A stretch of DNA of 8,227 bases, taken from contig CANPXQ010000039.1 in assembly GCA_947586295.1 (NCBI GenBank), positions 1-8,227 on the forward strand. Reading direction: 5' to 3'. The stretch is from an uncultured Bacilli bacterium (lineage in GTDB: Bacteria; Bacillota_I; Bacilli_A; RF39; UBA660). A program made the translations under genes and the position numbers. Shown in pieces: positions 1 through 6,660 of this stretch; within the stretch, counting starts at the first letter, position 1; every line of letters begins with the position of its first letter. The notes under the pieces were generated by a model. That model did no database searches and was not told where the DNA came from. It saw nothing but the letters and a program-made list of their open reading frames with translations.

Positions 1-2
1 TT

Positions 3-95
3 ATATATAAATATGATGTTGCCCCAGAAGTTACTTTTAAATATGAGAATAGGAATTTAGCAAGAAATCCATATGGGAGAAAAGGCAAGTGTTAA
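3..95 (+). CDS. C-terminal end of an unidentified protein (5' end outside window)
   Basis: An open frame enters from the left edge and ends at TAA 93-95, giving about 30 residues that finish in a basic, glycine-rich tail (NPYGRKGKC). I do not recognise the family. It is followed about 15 nt later by an extended -10 promoter and then by the 271-residue membrane protein, which fits a gene end. The block lies on the far side of the junction that cuts the amidase gene, so it could belong to an inserted element, for example as its recombinase or a cargo gene. Nothing in these 30 residues proves that. The short length makes even the coding status uncertain. Confidence 0.35.
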   Translation: MYKYDVAPEVTFKYENRNLARNPYGRKGKC

Positions 96-110
96 AAATA
101 TACAATTATG

Positions 111-119
111 TGTTATAAT
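111..119 (+). promoter_or_regulatory. Extended -10 promoter for the 271-residue membrane protein
   Basis: TGTTATAAT at 111-119 is a perfect extended -10 element (TGnTATAAT), 26 nt upstream of the ATG at 146. No good -35 box is seen at 16-18 nt spacing, which is common when the TGn extension is present. It lies just after the stop of the preceding gene fragment, so the membrane protein is probably transcribed on its own. Confidence 0.55.
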
Positions 120-145
120 ATTAATCAATATTTAGAGGTGATCAA

Positions 146-961
146 ATGAAATATTTATCTAGTATAATTGTTATAATAGTATTCTTAATAACAATAGTTT
201 TAATGATTAAAAAAGTTATTATTCCAATAATAAGGGATATAAAAAATTATAAGAAATTGAGTGAGCAAGAAAAAGAGAAAATGAAAATGTTATCTTTTAT
301 ATTTTTGGCACCAATAATTTTATTGTTTCTGGACTATTTTAATATTTTTTCTAAATTTTTTCCAAAATACTTTAACTTATCTAGGGAGTATGATTGGTTG
401 TCGTTTATAGGAACATATTCAGGAGCTATAGTTAGTGCTATATTATTAATATTTATAACTGAAAAGGATCGTGATGAGAATACCTCTGTTCTTAGGGCAT
501 CTCAAAGACCATATTTAGATATATCATATATGAAAATTAGTGAAAATTTTTTTAAGGATAATAAAAGTAAAATAACAGTGTTTGAACATGGTAAGCCGAT
601 TGAAAAAAAGTTAAGAAAAAATGAATATCTAACTTTATGTATAAAAAATACTGGAGCAAGTGTTGCTATAATTGATACTAATAAGACAAAAATAAAACTA
701 CAATATAAAACAAAAGAAAAAATCGAAGAGGTTGAGCTTACATTCAATTTTTCAATTAATCGTTTATCTATTAGAAGTGGAGAAGAAATATATATTAAAT
801 TTATAAAAGATGAACTATATAAAAATGGAAAACTTTCAAGTGACAGCAAAATACTAAGTAGTTCTGTATATTATAAGGACTTATTTAATAAAAATTACTA
901 TGATGAATGTGAATTAAAAGATACTTTGATAGTTTTGCATGACAATGAGGAATTAGAATAA
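146..961 (+). CDS. Membrane-anchored protein of unknown function
   Basis: This is a 271-residue protein with a hydrophobic N-terminal third and a soluble remainder. Candidate membrane helices are at residues ~4-27, ~48-70 and ~84-106. The third (FIGTYSGAIVSAILLIFI) is followed by a charged stretch and then QRPYLDI. From memory this resembles a loosely defined family of Bacillota hypothetical proteins with a W-[IL]-x-F-x-G-[ST]-Y-x-G helix followed by an RPYL-like motif. I know of no assigned function. Residues ~120-271 are hydrophilic and look beta-rich, probably a cytoplasmic domain. The start is supported by AGAGGTGAT five bases before the ATG and by an extended -10 upstream. Its stop lies ~30 nt before the truncated amidase frame, so it forms the edge of whatever replaced the amidase 5' half. 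A role in defence or element maintenance would be a guess. Confidence 0.75.
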   Translation: MKYLSSIIVIIVFLITIVLMIKKVIIPIIRDIKNYKKLSEQEKEKMKMLSFIFLAPIILLFLDYFNIFSKFFPKYFNLSREYDWLSFIGTYSGAIVSAILLIFITEKDRDENTSVLRASQRPYLDISYMKISENFFKDNKSKITVFEHGKPIEKKLRKNEYLTLCIKNTGASVAIIDTNKTKIKLQYKTKEKIEEVELTFNFSINRLSIRSGEEIYIKFIKDELYKNGKLSSDSKILSSSVYYKDLFNKNYYDECELKDTLIVLHDNEELE

Positions 962-977
962 TTATTACTAACGGTAA

Positions 978-2090
978 ATAAACCTTTCAGGTGGCGATGG
1001 TGCTGAAGTTATTTATGCTCTACGTAATAGTGATAATTTTGCATCTAAAATTGCCAAAGAATTAACTAATGCCGGGCAAAATGTTCGTAAATTTTATCAA
1101 AGGCGTCTTCCAAGTAATCCTGCTAAAGATTATTATTATATCCATCGTGACACTCCAAATAATGAAACTGTTATCGTAGAATATGGATTCGCTGATTCAT
1201 CTGGTGATGACGTTAATCAACTTAAAAATAATTGGGAACAACTTGCGGAAGGAGTTGTTAAAGCAATTACGGAATATGCTGGTGGTAAATATATAGCTCC
1301 TATAGGTTCTAATTATTATACAGTTCAAAAAGGTGATTCATTATGGAGTATCGCTAAAAAATTTAACATAACAGTTGATGAATTAAAAGAAGCAAATAAT
1401 TTATCAGGGAATCTTTTAAATATTGGTCAGAATTTGCTTATACCAGAAAAAGAAACGGATATACCAACAGGAGATAATATTTATTACATAGTAAAAAAAG
1501 GTGATTCACTCTACTCTATTGCAAGTATGTATAAAACTAGCGTTGATGAAATTAAAAAATTAAATAATTTAACAAACAATACATTACAAATTGGTCAAAG
1601 ACTTTTAATTAAGAAAGTTACACCTCAAGCGGGAAAAACCTATACAGTTCAAAAAGGAGATTCTTTATATAGTATAGCTCAAAAATTTAATACTTCTGTA
1701 GACAATCTAAAAGACATCAATAATTTAACCACAGATTCTCTATCTATAGGTCAAGTATTAGTAATTTCTCCAGATGAGTCTTCTTTAAACAACAATGAAG
1801 ATGAAATATATATTGTTCAAAGTGGTGATACTTTATATAAAATTGCCCAAAAATATAATATATCTATTAATGAATTAAAAAGTGCCAATAACTTATCAAC
1901 AGATACCTTAAGTATAGGCCAAAGACTTTTAATTCCTAACAATAATAATAATTTAACTTACACAGTACAACAAGGTGATACTTTATACAGTATAGCCCAA
2001 AAATATAATACTAGTGTTAATAAAATAATAGATTTAAATAACTTATCCACCAATGTATTATCAATTGGTCAAAAATTACTTATACCTTAA
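978..2090 (+). pseudogene. 5'-truncated N-acetylmuramoyl-L-alanine amidase (Amidase_3) with five LysM repeats
   Basis: The frame is open from the stop at 975-977 to TAA 2088-2090. Recognisable amidase sequence begins abruptly at codon 990 with GGDGAEVIYALRN. It continues through FYQRR and VIVEYGFADSS (the conserved catalytic-type Glu is at 1179-1181) to about 1285. Five LysM modules follow, at ~1317-1445, 1485-1613, 1641-1770, 1809-1938 and 1959-2087. Each has the Y-x-V-x-x-G-D-[ST]-L-x-x-I-A core and ends in IGQ-x-L-x-I. In the Amidase_3 family the zinc ligands (His, Glu, His) lie upstream of the point where this sequence starts, so the remnant should have no hydrolase activity. No ATG, GTG or TTG with a ribosome site exists in frame near the break. 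The TTG at 1434 is only an internal Leu codon inside LysM1. The intact enzyme would trim septal peptidoglycan. The LysM array, if ever translated, would still bind cell wall. Confidence 0.85.
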
Positions 2091-2117
2091 AAAAACATCA
2101 ATTTTGATGTTTTTTTT
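2091..2117. terminator. Bidirectional Rho-independent terminator
   Basis: AAAAACATCA (2091-2100) pairs with TGATGTTTTT (2105-2114) around a 4-nt loop. Seven T follow on the plus strand (2111-2117). The run of A on the left side gives a U-tract when read on the minus strand. It sits between the stop of the plus-strand amidase remnant (2090) and the stop of the minus-strand HEPN gene (2121), so it can end both convergent transcripts. Confidence 0.8.
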
Positions 2118-2120
2118 AAT

Positions 2121-2678
2121 TTAGTCTATAACGATACTTATATAAGCATAAACAACTAATGATTCTATGACTATTCTATTAGACAAATTTTCATCTTTTT
2201 TGATTATATTATGCATTATCTTATTACGATTAGTCTTACAATTTTTATATAATTCAATAAATTCTTCTATAGTAAAATTATCTTCCATTTTATACTTCTG
2301 TTTTTTAACATCTTCTTTTTTTATTTCTATATTTATACACATTAAATTATTATCATTAATATAATTCCATATATCATTATACGTTATTAATCTATTATTT
2401 AACTTTTCTAATAATATATGTTTTAATAAAGATGGATCAATATAATTAGAAGTAATTTTTTCATAAATTACTTGATATAAATACTTAGCATCACTCATTT
2501 TTATTCTATTATCAAAAAGTATTTCAATTAAATTTTCAATAGCTCTATAAAATGACATTAAAATATACTTATTATAATTATCCAGTTCTTCCAAATCATT
2601 TTCTTGATTTATAAAACATTTATTAGTAGTATTTATTTCTTTTAATAAAGCCGCTTTAACAACTTCTAATTCACCCAT
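2121..2678 (-). CDS. HEPN-domain protein, probable RNase partner of DUF262
   Basis: This is a 185-residue, mostly helical, acidic/Asn-rich protein. Near the C-terminus it has R151-N-K-I-M-H156, the R-x4-6-H motif with Asn after Arg that marks metal-independent HEPN ribonucleases. A predicted helix precedes it (residues ~135-150) and another, hydrophobic one follows (~167-185), as expected for the HEPN four-helix bundle. It looks closest in style to MAE_28990/MAE_18760-type HEPN proteins, which as I recall are commonly encoded next to DUF262 proteins; that assignment is by pattern only. The ATG is 3 nt after the DUF262 stop with an AAGAGAT/AAGG purine stretch just upstream, so translation is probably coupled. 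A role as a toxin or RNA-cleaving effector controlled by the DUF262 partner is inferred. HEPN bundles can also be non-catalytic (as in MNT/HEPN pairs), but here both key residues are present. Confidence 0.7.
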   Translation of the reverse strand: MGELEVVKAALLKEINTTNKCFINQENDLEELDNYNKYILMSFYRAIENLIEILFDNRIKMSDAKYLYQVIYEKITSNYIDPSLLKHILLEKLNNRLITYNDIWNYINDNNLMCINIEIKKEDVKKQKYKMEDNFTIEEFIELYKNCKTNRNKIMHNIIKKDENLSNRIVIESLVVYAYISIVID

Positions 2679-2681
2679 ACC

Positions 2682-3842
2682 TTAATCTCTTTTATTTAAT
2701 ATATCTATCAATAAATTAACTCGAGCAATGATATTATCTTTAGAAGTAGATTGTTGAATAAATAATTGAAAAAACTCTTCCGAATTCCATAATTCTAATT
2801 TTTTAGCTATAAAAGCTTCTTTACTTATATTAATTTTATAATTATTTTTTATAAGAGCAATAATTAAAGCTTCAGAAAAAACAGGATGTATTTTTGTTCC
2901 TATAGCAACACTATTTCTTTTTTTACTATAAAAAGCAGTTGTATCAAACTCATACAGACAATCTATGGCTTTAAAAATATTTTCTAAATATGGCATATAA
3001 TCAATATTATATTTACTACAATAATCACAAAAATCATTTAATAGAATCCTTTTTGAAGTCGTAAAAGGTAAGCCATTAACACTAAAATTATGTTCATATA
3101 CATAGTAATAAGTAATATATCTTAATAATAAATCTATATCATTTTGTCTTTTACATATGCTTTTATCTTCTCTACATATTTTTTCATAATTGGAATTAAT
3201 AATTTTAGCTTTTAAATCATTTAGTAACTGACCACCATAAATAGCATTTCTAATTTCTTGTTCCGATAGCTTTTCCGATCCAGTATTAATTCTTTCAAAA
3301 ACCTCAAACATACTTTTTTTATTTGCCGGATTTGTTTGTTCAAAAACGGTAATATTGATATTATATTCATCAAAATTAAATTTATCTTTTTCATCTAAGG
3401 CATCATATGTTTTATTATACCATTCAGATGATTTTAAATTTATTTTAAACGTTTTATTATCCTTAACATTATAATTTTTAGATAGTTTTATATCAGATTC
3501 TTGATTCCAATAACCACTCTTAAAATATCTCAAAGTTTGGATTCTTTGAAATCCATCAATTACTAAATATTTATCTTCGCCATCTATTATTGTTTTATAT
3601 AAGAATATATTAGGAATTGGCAAATTTAATAAAATAGAATCTACTAATTTTGAAGCCGTATTTTTCGTCCAAACATAATCACGTTGGAATTCTGGTATAA
3701 GCATTTTTTTAGTCGATATCCATTTCAAAATTGATTCAATGTTTCTTTGAGTACTATACGATGTTATTTCATATCTTTTAAGTTGATAACTTTCCTCTTC
3801 TTCATAATACTCAACATCTTTTTCTATATCTTCATAATCCAT
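2682..3842 (-). CDS. DUF262 (ParB/GmrS-N-like) domain protein
   Basis: This is a 386-residue protein with the DUF262 hallmarks in order: IPEFQRDYVW (residues 49-58), DGFQRIQTL (96-104), FERINTGSEKLSEQEIRNA (182-200). The N-terminal half adopts the ParB/sulfiredoxin-like fold in this family. In GmrS and SspE the DGQQR loop is tied to nucleotide hydrolysis; here it reads DGFQR, as in many stand-alone DUF262 proteins. There is no C-terminal DUF1524 HNH nuclease, so this is not a complete GmrSD or SspE. The rest (~205-386) is helical with no motif I recognise. The first ~25 residues are very acidic (EDIEKDVEYYEEEE). The ATG has AGGAGA 7 nt upstream and an extended -10 element before it, so the gene can be expressed apart from the methyltransferase. 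The HEPN gene follows 3 nt later and probably supplies the effector activity. Domain call firm; defence role inferred from family and location. Confidence 0.85.
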   Translation of the reverse strand: MDYEDIEKDVEYYEEEESYQLKRYEITSYSTQRNIESILKWISTKKMLIPEFQRDYVWTKNTASKLVDSILLNLPIPNIFLYKTIIDGEDKYLVIDGFQRIQTLRYFKSGYWNQESDIKLSKNYNVKDNKTFKINLKSSEWYNKTYDALDEKDKFNFDEYNINITVFEQTNPANKKSMFEVFERINTGSEKLSEQEIRNAIYGGQLLNDLKAKIINSNYEKICREDKSICKRQNDIDLLLRYITYYYVYEHNFSVNGLPFTTSKRILLNDFCDYCSKYNIDYMPYLENIFKAIDCLYEFDTTAFYSKKRNSVAIGTKIHPVFSEALIIALIKNNYKINISKEAFIAKKLELWNSEEFFQLFIQQSTSKDNIIARVNLLIDILNKRD

Positions 3843-3860
3843 TATACTTCTCCTAAAGAC

Positions 3861-3869
3861 ATTATATCA
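3861..3869 (-). promoter_or_regulatory. Extended -10 promoter for the DUF262-HEPN pair
   Basis: Read on the minus strand this is TGATATAAT, a perfect TGnTATAAT element in the 39-nt gap between the methyltransferase stop and the DUF262 start. The AGGAGA ribosome site lies at 3850-3855. No convincing -35 box is visible. It suggests the pair is separately transcribed as a module, with readthrough from the methyltransferase also possible. Confidence 0.5.
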
Positions 3870-3881
3870 CAGTCCCTATTA

Positions 3882-5141
3882 TTATTCATCATTAAGCATC
3901 ATTTCCACCGCTAAACCTATCGCTTTACCTAAATAACAAGGTACCGCATTACCAATTTGAGTTAATTGCCATTTTTTAGAACCCGAAAAAACAAAATCAT
4001 CAGGAAAACTTTGCAAGCGAGCTAATTCGCGAGCTGTTAGCACTCGTGGTAGTTTAGGATGAATATTTACGGCTCCATGATTTTCTTTTACTGTACAAGA
4101 AGGTTTATCCCAAGGACATTTCTTCCAAGAATCAGAATAATTTTTATATAAACTTTCTCCTTCTTTTACTTTACTTAATTTTTTTTGCATTTCTTTGGAA
4201 TGAACTGTAGGCACGTGATTAAATAACAAATCTTTTTTTCTAGTCATTAAATCTTCAATTGCTTCTTTAGTAGTTTTATACTCTTCAGCTTTTAATAATG
4301 GTTTAGGGTGATAATTAGTTACATTTATTCTATTACCAATAAAAATTACTCTTTTACGAATTTGAGGAGTATAATAATCAGCCGCATTTAAAACCGCAAC
4401 ATTTATTTTATACCCAATACTTTCAAAATCATTTATTATTTTAGCTTCTACTTTTCCTCCCAACATTGATCTTAATCCTAAAACATTTTCCATAACAACA
4501 ATTTTAGGTTTTAAATAATTAACTATTTCTAACATATCTAAATATAAAGTATTTCTTTTATCAGTAACTATCCTATTACCTGCCATACTAAAACCTTGGC
4601 AAGGAAAACCACCAACAATTAAATCAATATTTTGCCCTTCTACACTTTTATATAATTTATTTTTAACGGTCTTATCACGTATATCTTGAACTTCTACATT
4701 TTCAATAAAACCTTTTTTATCAATAAAATTATGTTTATAAGTAGCTACGGCTTGTTCCATTATCTCAACTGAAGCAATGGGAGTCCATCCAGCCATAACT
4801 AATCCGCAAGATAATCCTCCCGCTCCCGAAAACAAATCTATAAAATTATAGCCATTTCGCTCATTAACATTATGCCAACCATCACGATACCATAAAGATG
4901 AAATATCTACATAATTTACTTTTTTCGATTCTTGATTAACAAATTCTACATTATCAAAAATAGACTTATCATTAACGCCTTTTTTATATTGCTTATACCA
5001 ATAATTAAAATCTTCTTTTGTGATTCGGTACCTATTATTTATTTTACTAGCTTTTAAACTTCCCTCAGCTATTTGTCTTCTTATAGTTTTTACGCTTTTA
5101 TTACTTTTATCGGCAACGTCTTCAACAGTTAATATTTCCAT
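3882..5141 (-). CDS. C5-cytosine DNA methyltransferase with N-terminal helix-turn-helix
   Basis: This 419-residue enzyme transfers a methyl group from S-adenosylmethionine to C5 of a cytosine in a specific DNA site. All main family motifs are present: I (FIDLFSGAGGL, 100-110), IV (GGFPCQGFS, 177-185, catalytic Cys181), VI (ENV, 218-220), VIII (QIRKR, 260-264), IX (RELARLQSFPDDF, 371-383) and X (QIGNAVP, 395-401). The target-recognition region lies between VIII and IX (~270-370); the target site cannot be read from it. Residues ~1-52 form an excisionase/MerR-type winged helix (LTVEDVADKSNKSVKTIRRQI, then a NRYRITKEDFNYW wing), an addition not needed for catalysis. The start is set by AGGAGGT 5 nt upstream of the ATG. 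The gene has its own promoter inside a 39-bp dyad just upstream, so the HTH probably represses or tunes it. It lies 54 bp after the endonuclease-like gene and is presumably its cognate modification enzyme. Confidence 0.95.
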   Translation of the reverse strand: MEILTVEDVADKSNKSVKTIRRQIAEGSLKASKINNRYRITKEDFNYWYKQYKKGVNDKSIFDNVEFVNQESKKVNYVDISSLWYRDGWHNVNERNGYNFIDLFSGAGGLSCGLVMAGWTPIASVEIMEQAVATYKHNFIDKKGFIENVEVQDIRDKTVKNKLYKSVEGQNIDLIVGGFPCQGFSMAGNRIVTDKRNTLYLDMLEIVNYLKPKIVVMENVLGLRSMLGGKVEAKIINDFESIGYKINVAVLNAADYYTPQIRKRVIFIGNRINVTNYHPKPLLKAEEYKTTKEAIEDLMTRKKDLLFNHVPTVHSKEMQKKLSKVKEGESLYKNYSDSWKKCPWDKPSCTVKENHGAVNIHPKLPRVLTARELARLQSFPDDFVFSGSKKWQLTQIGNAVPCYLGKAIGLAVEMMLNDE

Positions 5142-5147
5142 CAGTTA

Positions 5148-5199
5148 CCTCCTGTCCACTATACATGATAATTATACATGCAAAGTGGACAAAAGTCAA
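5148..5199 (-). promoter_or_regulatory. Sigma-A promoter of the methyltransferase gene
   Basis: On the minus strand TTGACT (plus 5194-5199) and TATAAT (plus 5171-5176) are separated by exactly 17 nt, a near-consensus pair. Transcription would begin near 5164. AGGAGGT (plus 5147-5153) is the ribosome site, giving a leader of about 22 nt. The -35 hexamer overlaps the TGA stop of the upstream endonuclease gene (5196-5198). Confidence 0.8.
5153..5191. promoter_or_regulatory. 39-bp dyad-symmetric candidate operator over the methyltransferase promoter
   Basis: TGTCCACT (5153-5160) and AGTGGACA (5184-5191) are perfect 8-bp inverted arms, 23 bp apart. Between them are two CATG palindromes (5165-5168, 5177-5180) and a central ATAATTAT palindrome (5168-5175) that overlaps the -10 box. 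One arm lies in the -35/-10 spacer, the other just downstream of the start point and touching the Shine-Dalgarno site. The best candidate binder is the HTH fused to the methyltransferase. In readthrough RNA from the upstream gene the same arms could form a hairpin next to the ribosome site. Confidence 0.65.
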
Positions 5200-6596
5200 T
5201 ATATACTGCACCCGTTTTCTTCTAGAATTTTAATTAAATTTTTCATATCAAAACGAAACTTTAAACTATTCCGATTCTTATGTACTTGAAATTCCCCAAT
5301 AGTTACGCCATTATACTTAACTGTAAGGCTTTCGGTCCAATCTTTTAATTGTCGAGAAAAAGTAAACTTTTCTTTTTCAAAAGTATAATCAATATTACTA
5401 GATAATATTTGATATTTATAAATACTTTTTTCTTTATATATCCATAATAAATAGTTACAATCAAATAAATACTTTAAATAATTATTCATAAGTATATCAA
5501 TATGCTCAAATACTAACTTTTTAAAAGCTTCTTTATCAAAATTATTTTTATCTATAATTAAATCACTAAAATATTTTTTAAATGTCTCAACACTAGGTTG
5601 GCCTATTTGTGGAGGACAAACTTTACTTCCTGTATTTGTTTTTAATGATAGCGTTTTTTCTCCTTGTAAAACAAAATCAATTGGTGATTTACTGCGTTTA
5701 CCTAAGTTTCCTTTTTCAGATCCAACATACTTTATAGGTTCTGGTATTTTATGAAATATTTCCATTAGTATATCTTTAACCTCTTCCTCAATCACTTTAT
5801 CAGATCTTTTTTCTAAATGCGCTGGTTTAGGTAAGTTAAACATATTGCATATTGCATTTTCAACCGATATTCCAAAAGTTTCATTATTTTTCTTTCGCTT
5901 ATTAAAAAGCATTTCTAATTTATCAAGAATAAAACGAAATTTAAAATTTCTATTTTTATGTAGTTGAATTTCGGCAATACTAATATTATCATATTTTAAA
6001 GTTATGCATTCCTTCCATTCATAAATAGATGCTTTAGAAAAAGAAAATTTTTCGGCATCCCACACCATATCTGGTTTTTCTTCTCGAAATATAACTTTAT
6101 ATTTATATTTTCCTTTATCTATATAAATCCATAATAAAATATCAGATAAAAATAAATAATCTAAAAATATAGGCAAAGCATCAGCAATATTTGTCCATAT
6201 AAACTTTCTTATATCATCTTGATTTTCAATTATTTTATTAGTTAAATGTCCAAAATGTTCATTTAATTGTTGCAATCCGGCTTGACCAACTATTTTAGGA
6301 GCTACCTTAGAATTTGTTCGACTTTTTGTTGTTTTCACGGCCAGAGTTAACCCATTACTTAATAAAAAATTATGGGGATTTATGGTTCCACCATTAACAT
6401 CATCTTTTTCAAAATTTAAGCATTTAACTGGTATCGCACCTATTTCTTTAAATATTTTAGGAAAGATTTTTTTTACTGATATATATGCAGCATCAAAATT
6501 AGAGCTATATTGTTTTTTAGCCCATTCATTAGGAACTAAATTATATTCATCACAAATTAATTTTTGAACAGTCATTCCAAAAGCCGCATTATTCAT
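5196..6596 (-). CDS. Internally duplicated PD-(D/E)XK-like protein, probable type II restriction endonuclease
   Basis: This 466-residue protein consists of two homologous halves (~1-232 and ~236-466). Matching landmarks are FGMTVQKLIC/FGISVENAIC (6-15/241-250), TLAVKT/TLSLKT (84-89/315-320), GQ (104-105/332-333), LLWIY (154-158/383-387), E-x-Q-x-H-K-N-R-N (209-217/435-443) and KFRF (219-222/446-449). Each half has a hairpin like a PD-(D/E)XK core. The C-terminal half has D307...S317-L-K319 with E337 downstream. The N-terminal half has N76...A86-V-K88 and Q109 at the same places, so it may be catalytically dead and kept for binding or pairing. The SxK form recalls Cfr10I/NgoMIV-type sites, where an acidic residue comes from a later helix. 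I do not recognise the exact family or target. ATG has GGAGG 4 nt upstream. Position directly before a C5 methyltransferase supports a restriction role; cleavage activity itself is inferred. Confidence 0.65.
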   Translation of the reverse strand: MNNAAFGMTVQKLICDEYNLVPNEWAKKQYSSNFDAAYISVKKIFPKIFKEIGAIPVKCLNFEKDDVNGGTINPHNFLLSNGLTLAVKTTKSRTNSKVAPKIVGQAGLQQLNEHFGHLTNKIIENQDDIRKFIWTNIADALPIFLDYLFLSDILLWIYIDKGKYKYKVIFREEKPDMVWDAEKFSFSKASIYEWKECITLKYDNISIAEIQLHKNRNFKFRFILDKLEMLFNKRKKNNETFGISVENAICNMFNLPKPAHLEKRSDKVIEEEVKDILMEIFHKIPEPIKYVGSEKGNLGKRSKSPIDFVLQGEKTLSLKTNTGSKVCPPQIGQPSVETFKKYFSDLIIDKNNFDKEAFKKLVFEHIDILMNNYLKYLFDCNYLLWIYKEKSIYKYQILSSNIDYTFEKEKFTFSRQLKDWTESLTVKYNGVTIGEFQVHKNRNSLKFRFDMKNLIKILEENGCSIY

Positions 6597-6599
6597 AAA

Positions 6600-6643
6600 A
6601 CCTCCATCATTTAAATTATAACATACGTTCTATTATTTCGTAT
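6600..6643 (-). promoter_or_regulatory. Extended -10 promoter and ribosome site of the duplicated endonuclease-like gene
   Basis: On the minus strand TGTTATAAT (plus 6615-6623) is a perfect TGnTATAAT element and GGAGG (plus 6601-6605) precedes the ATG. No clear -35 box is present. Short inverted arms ATACG/CGTAT (6623-6627, 6639-6643) lie just upstream of the -10 and could bind a regulator, but 5-bp arms in AT-rich DNA are weak evidence. They do not match the methyltransferase operator. Confidence 0.5.
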
Positions 6644-6660
6644 ATGCACTTTTAAGATTT

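Noticed and set aside
502..849. Minus-strand open frame of 115 codons inside the membrane protein gene
   Set aside because: No ribosome site; low-complexity hydrophobic translation typical of an antisense shadow in AT-rich DNA.
1317..2087. Tandem DNA repeat or CRISPR-like array
   Set aside because: The periodic similarity is at protein level (LysM modules) with diverged codons; there are no short identical repeats with regular spacers.
1434..2090. A separate four-LysM protein starting at TTG 1434
   Set aside because: The same frame is open back to 978 and encodes LysM1 and amidase sequence upstream; the TTG is the Leu of QNLLIP and has no ribosome site.
2682..3842. A full GmrSD/SspE-type protein (DUF262 plus DUF1524 HNH)
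   Set aside because: The C-terminal part has no His-containing HNH/DUF1524 motif and the length is too short for the fused form.
5196..5198. Mycoplasma-type code in which TGA means Trp
   Set aside because: All Trp codons in the real genes are TGG and no internal TGA is needed; TGA here works as a stop.
5020..5289. Plus-strand open frame of 89 codons across the methyltransferase promoter
   Set aside because: Antisense to two well-supported genes and their regulatory region; no ribosome site or recognisable domain. The same applies to the short plus-strand frames at 2167-2364 and 6382-6567.
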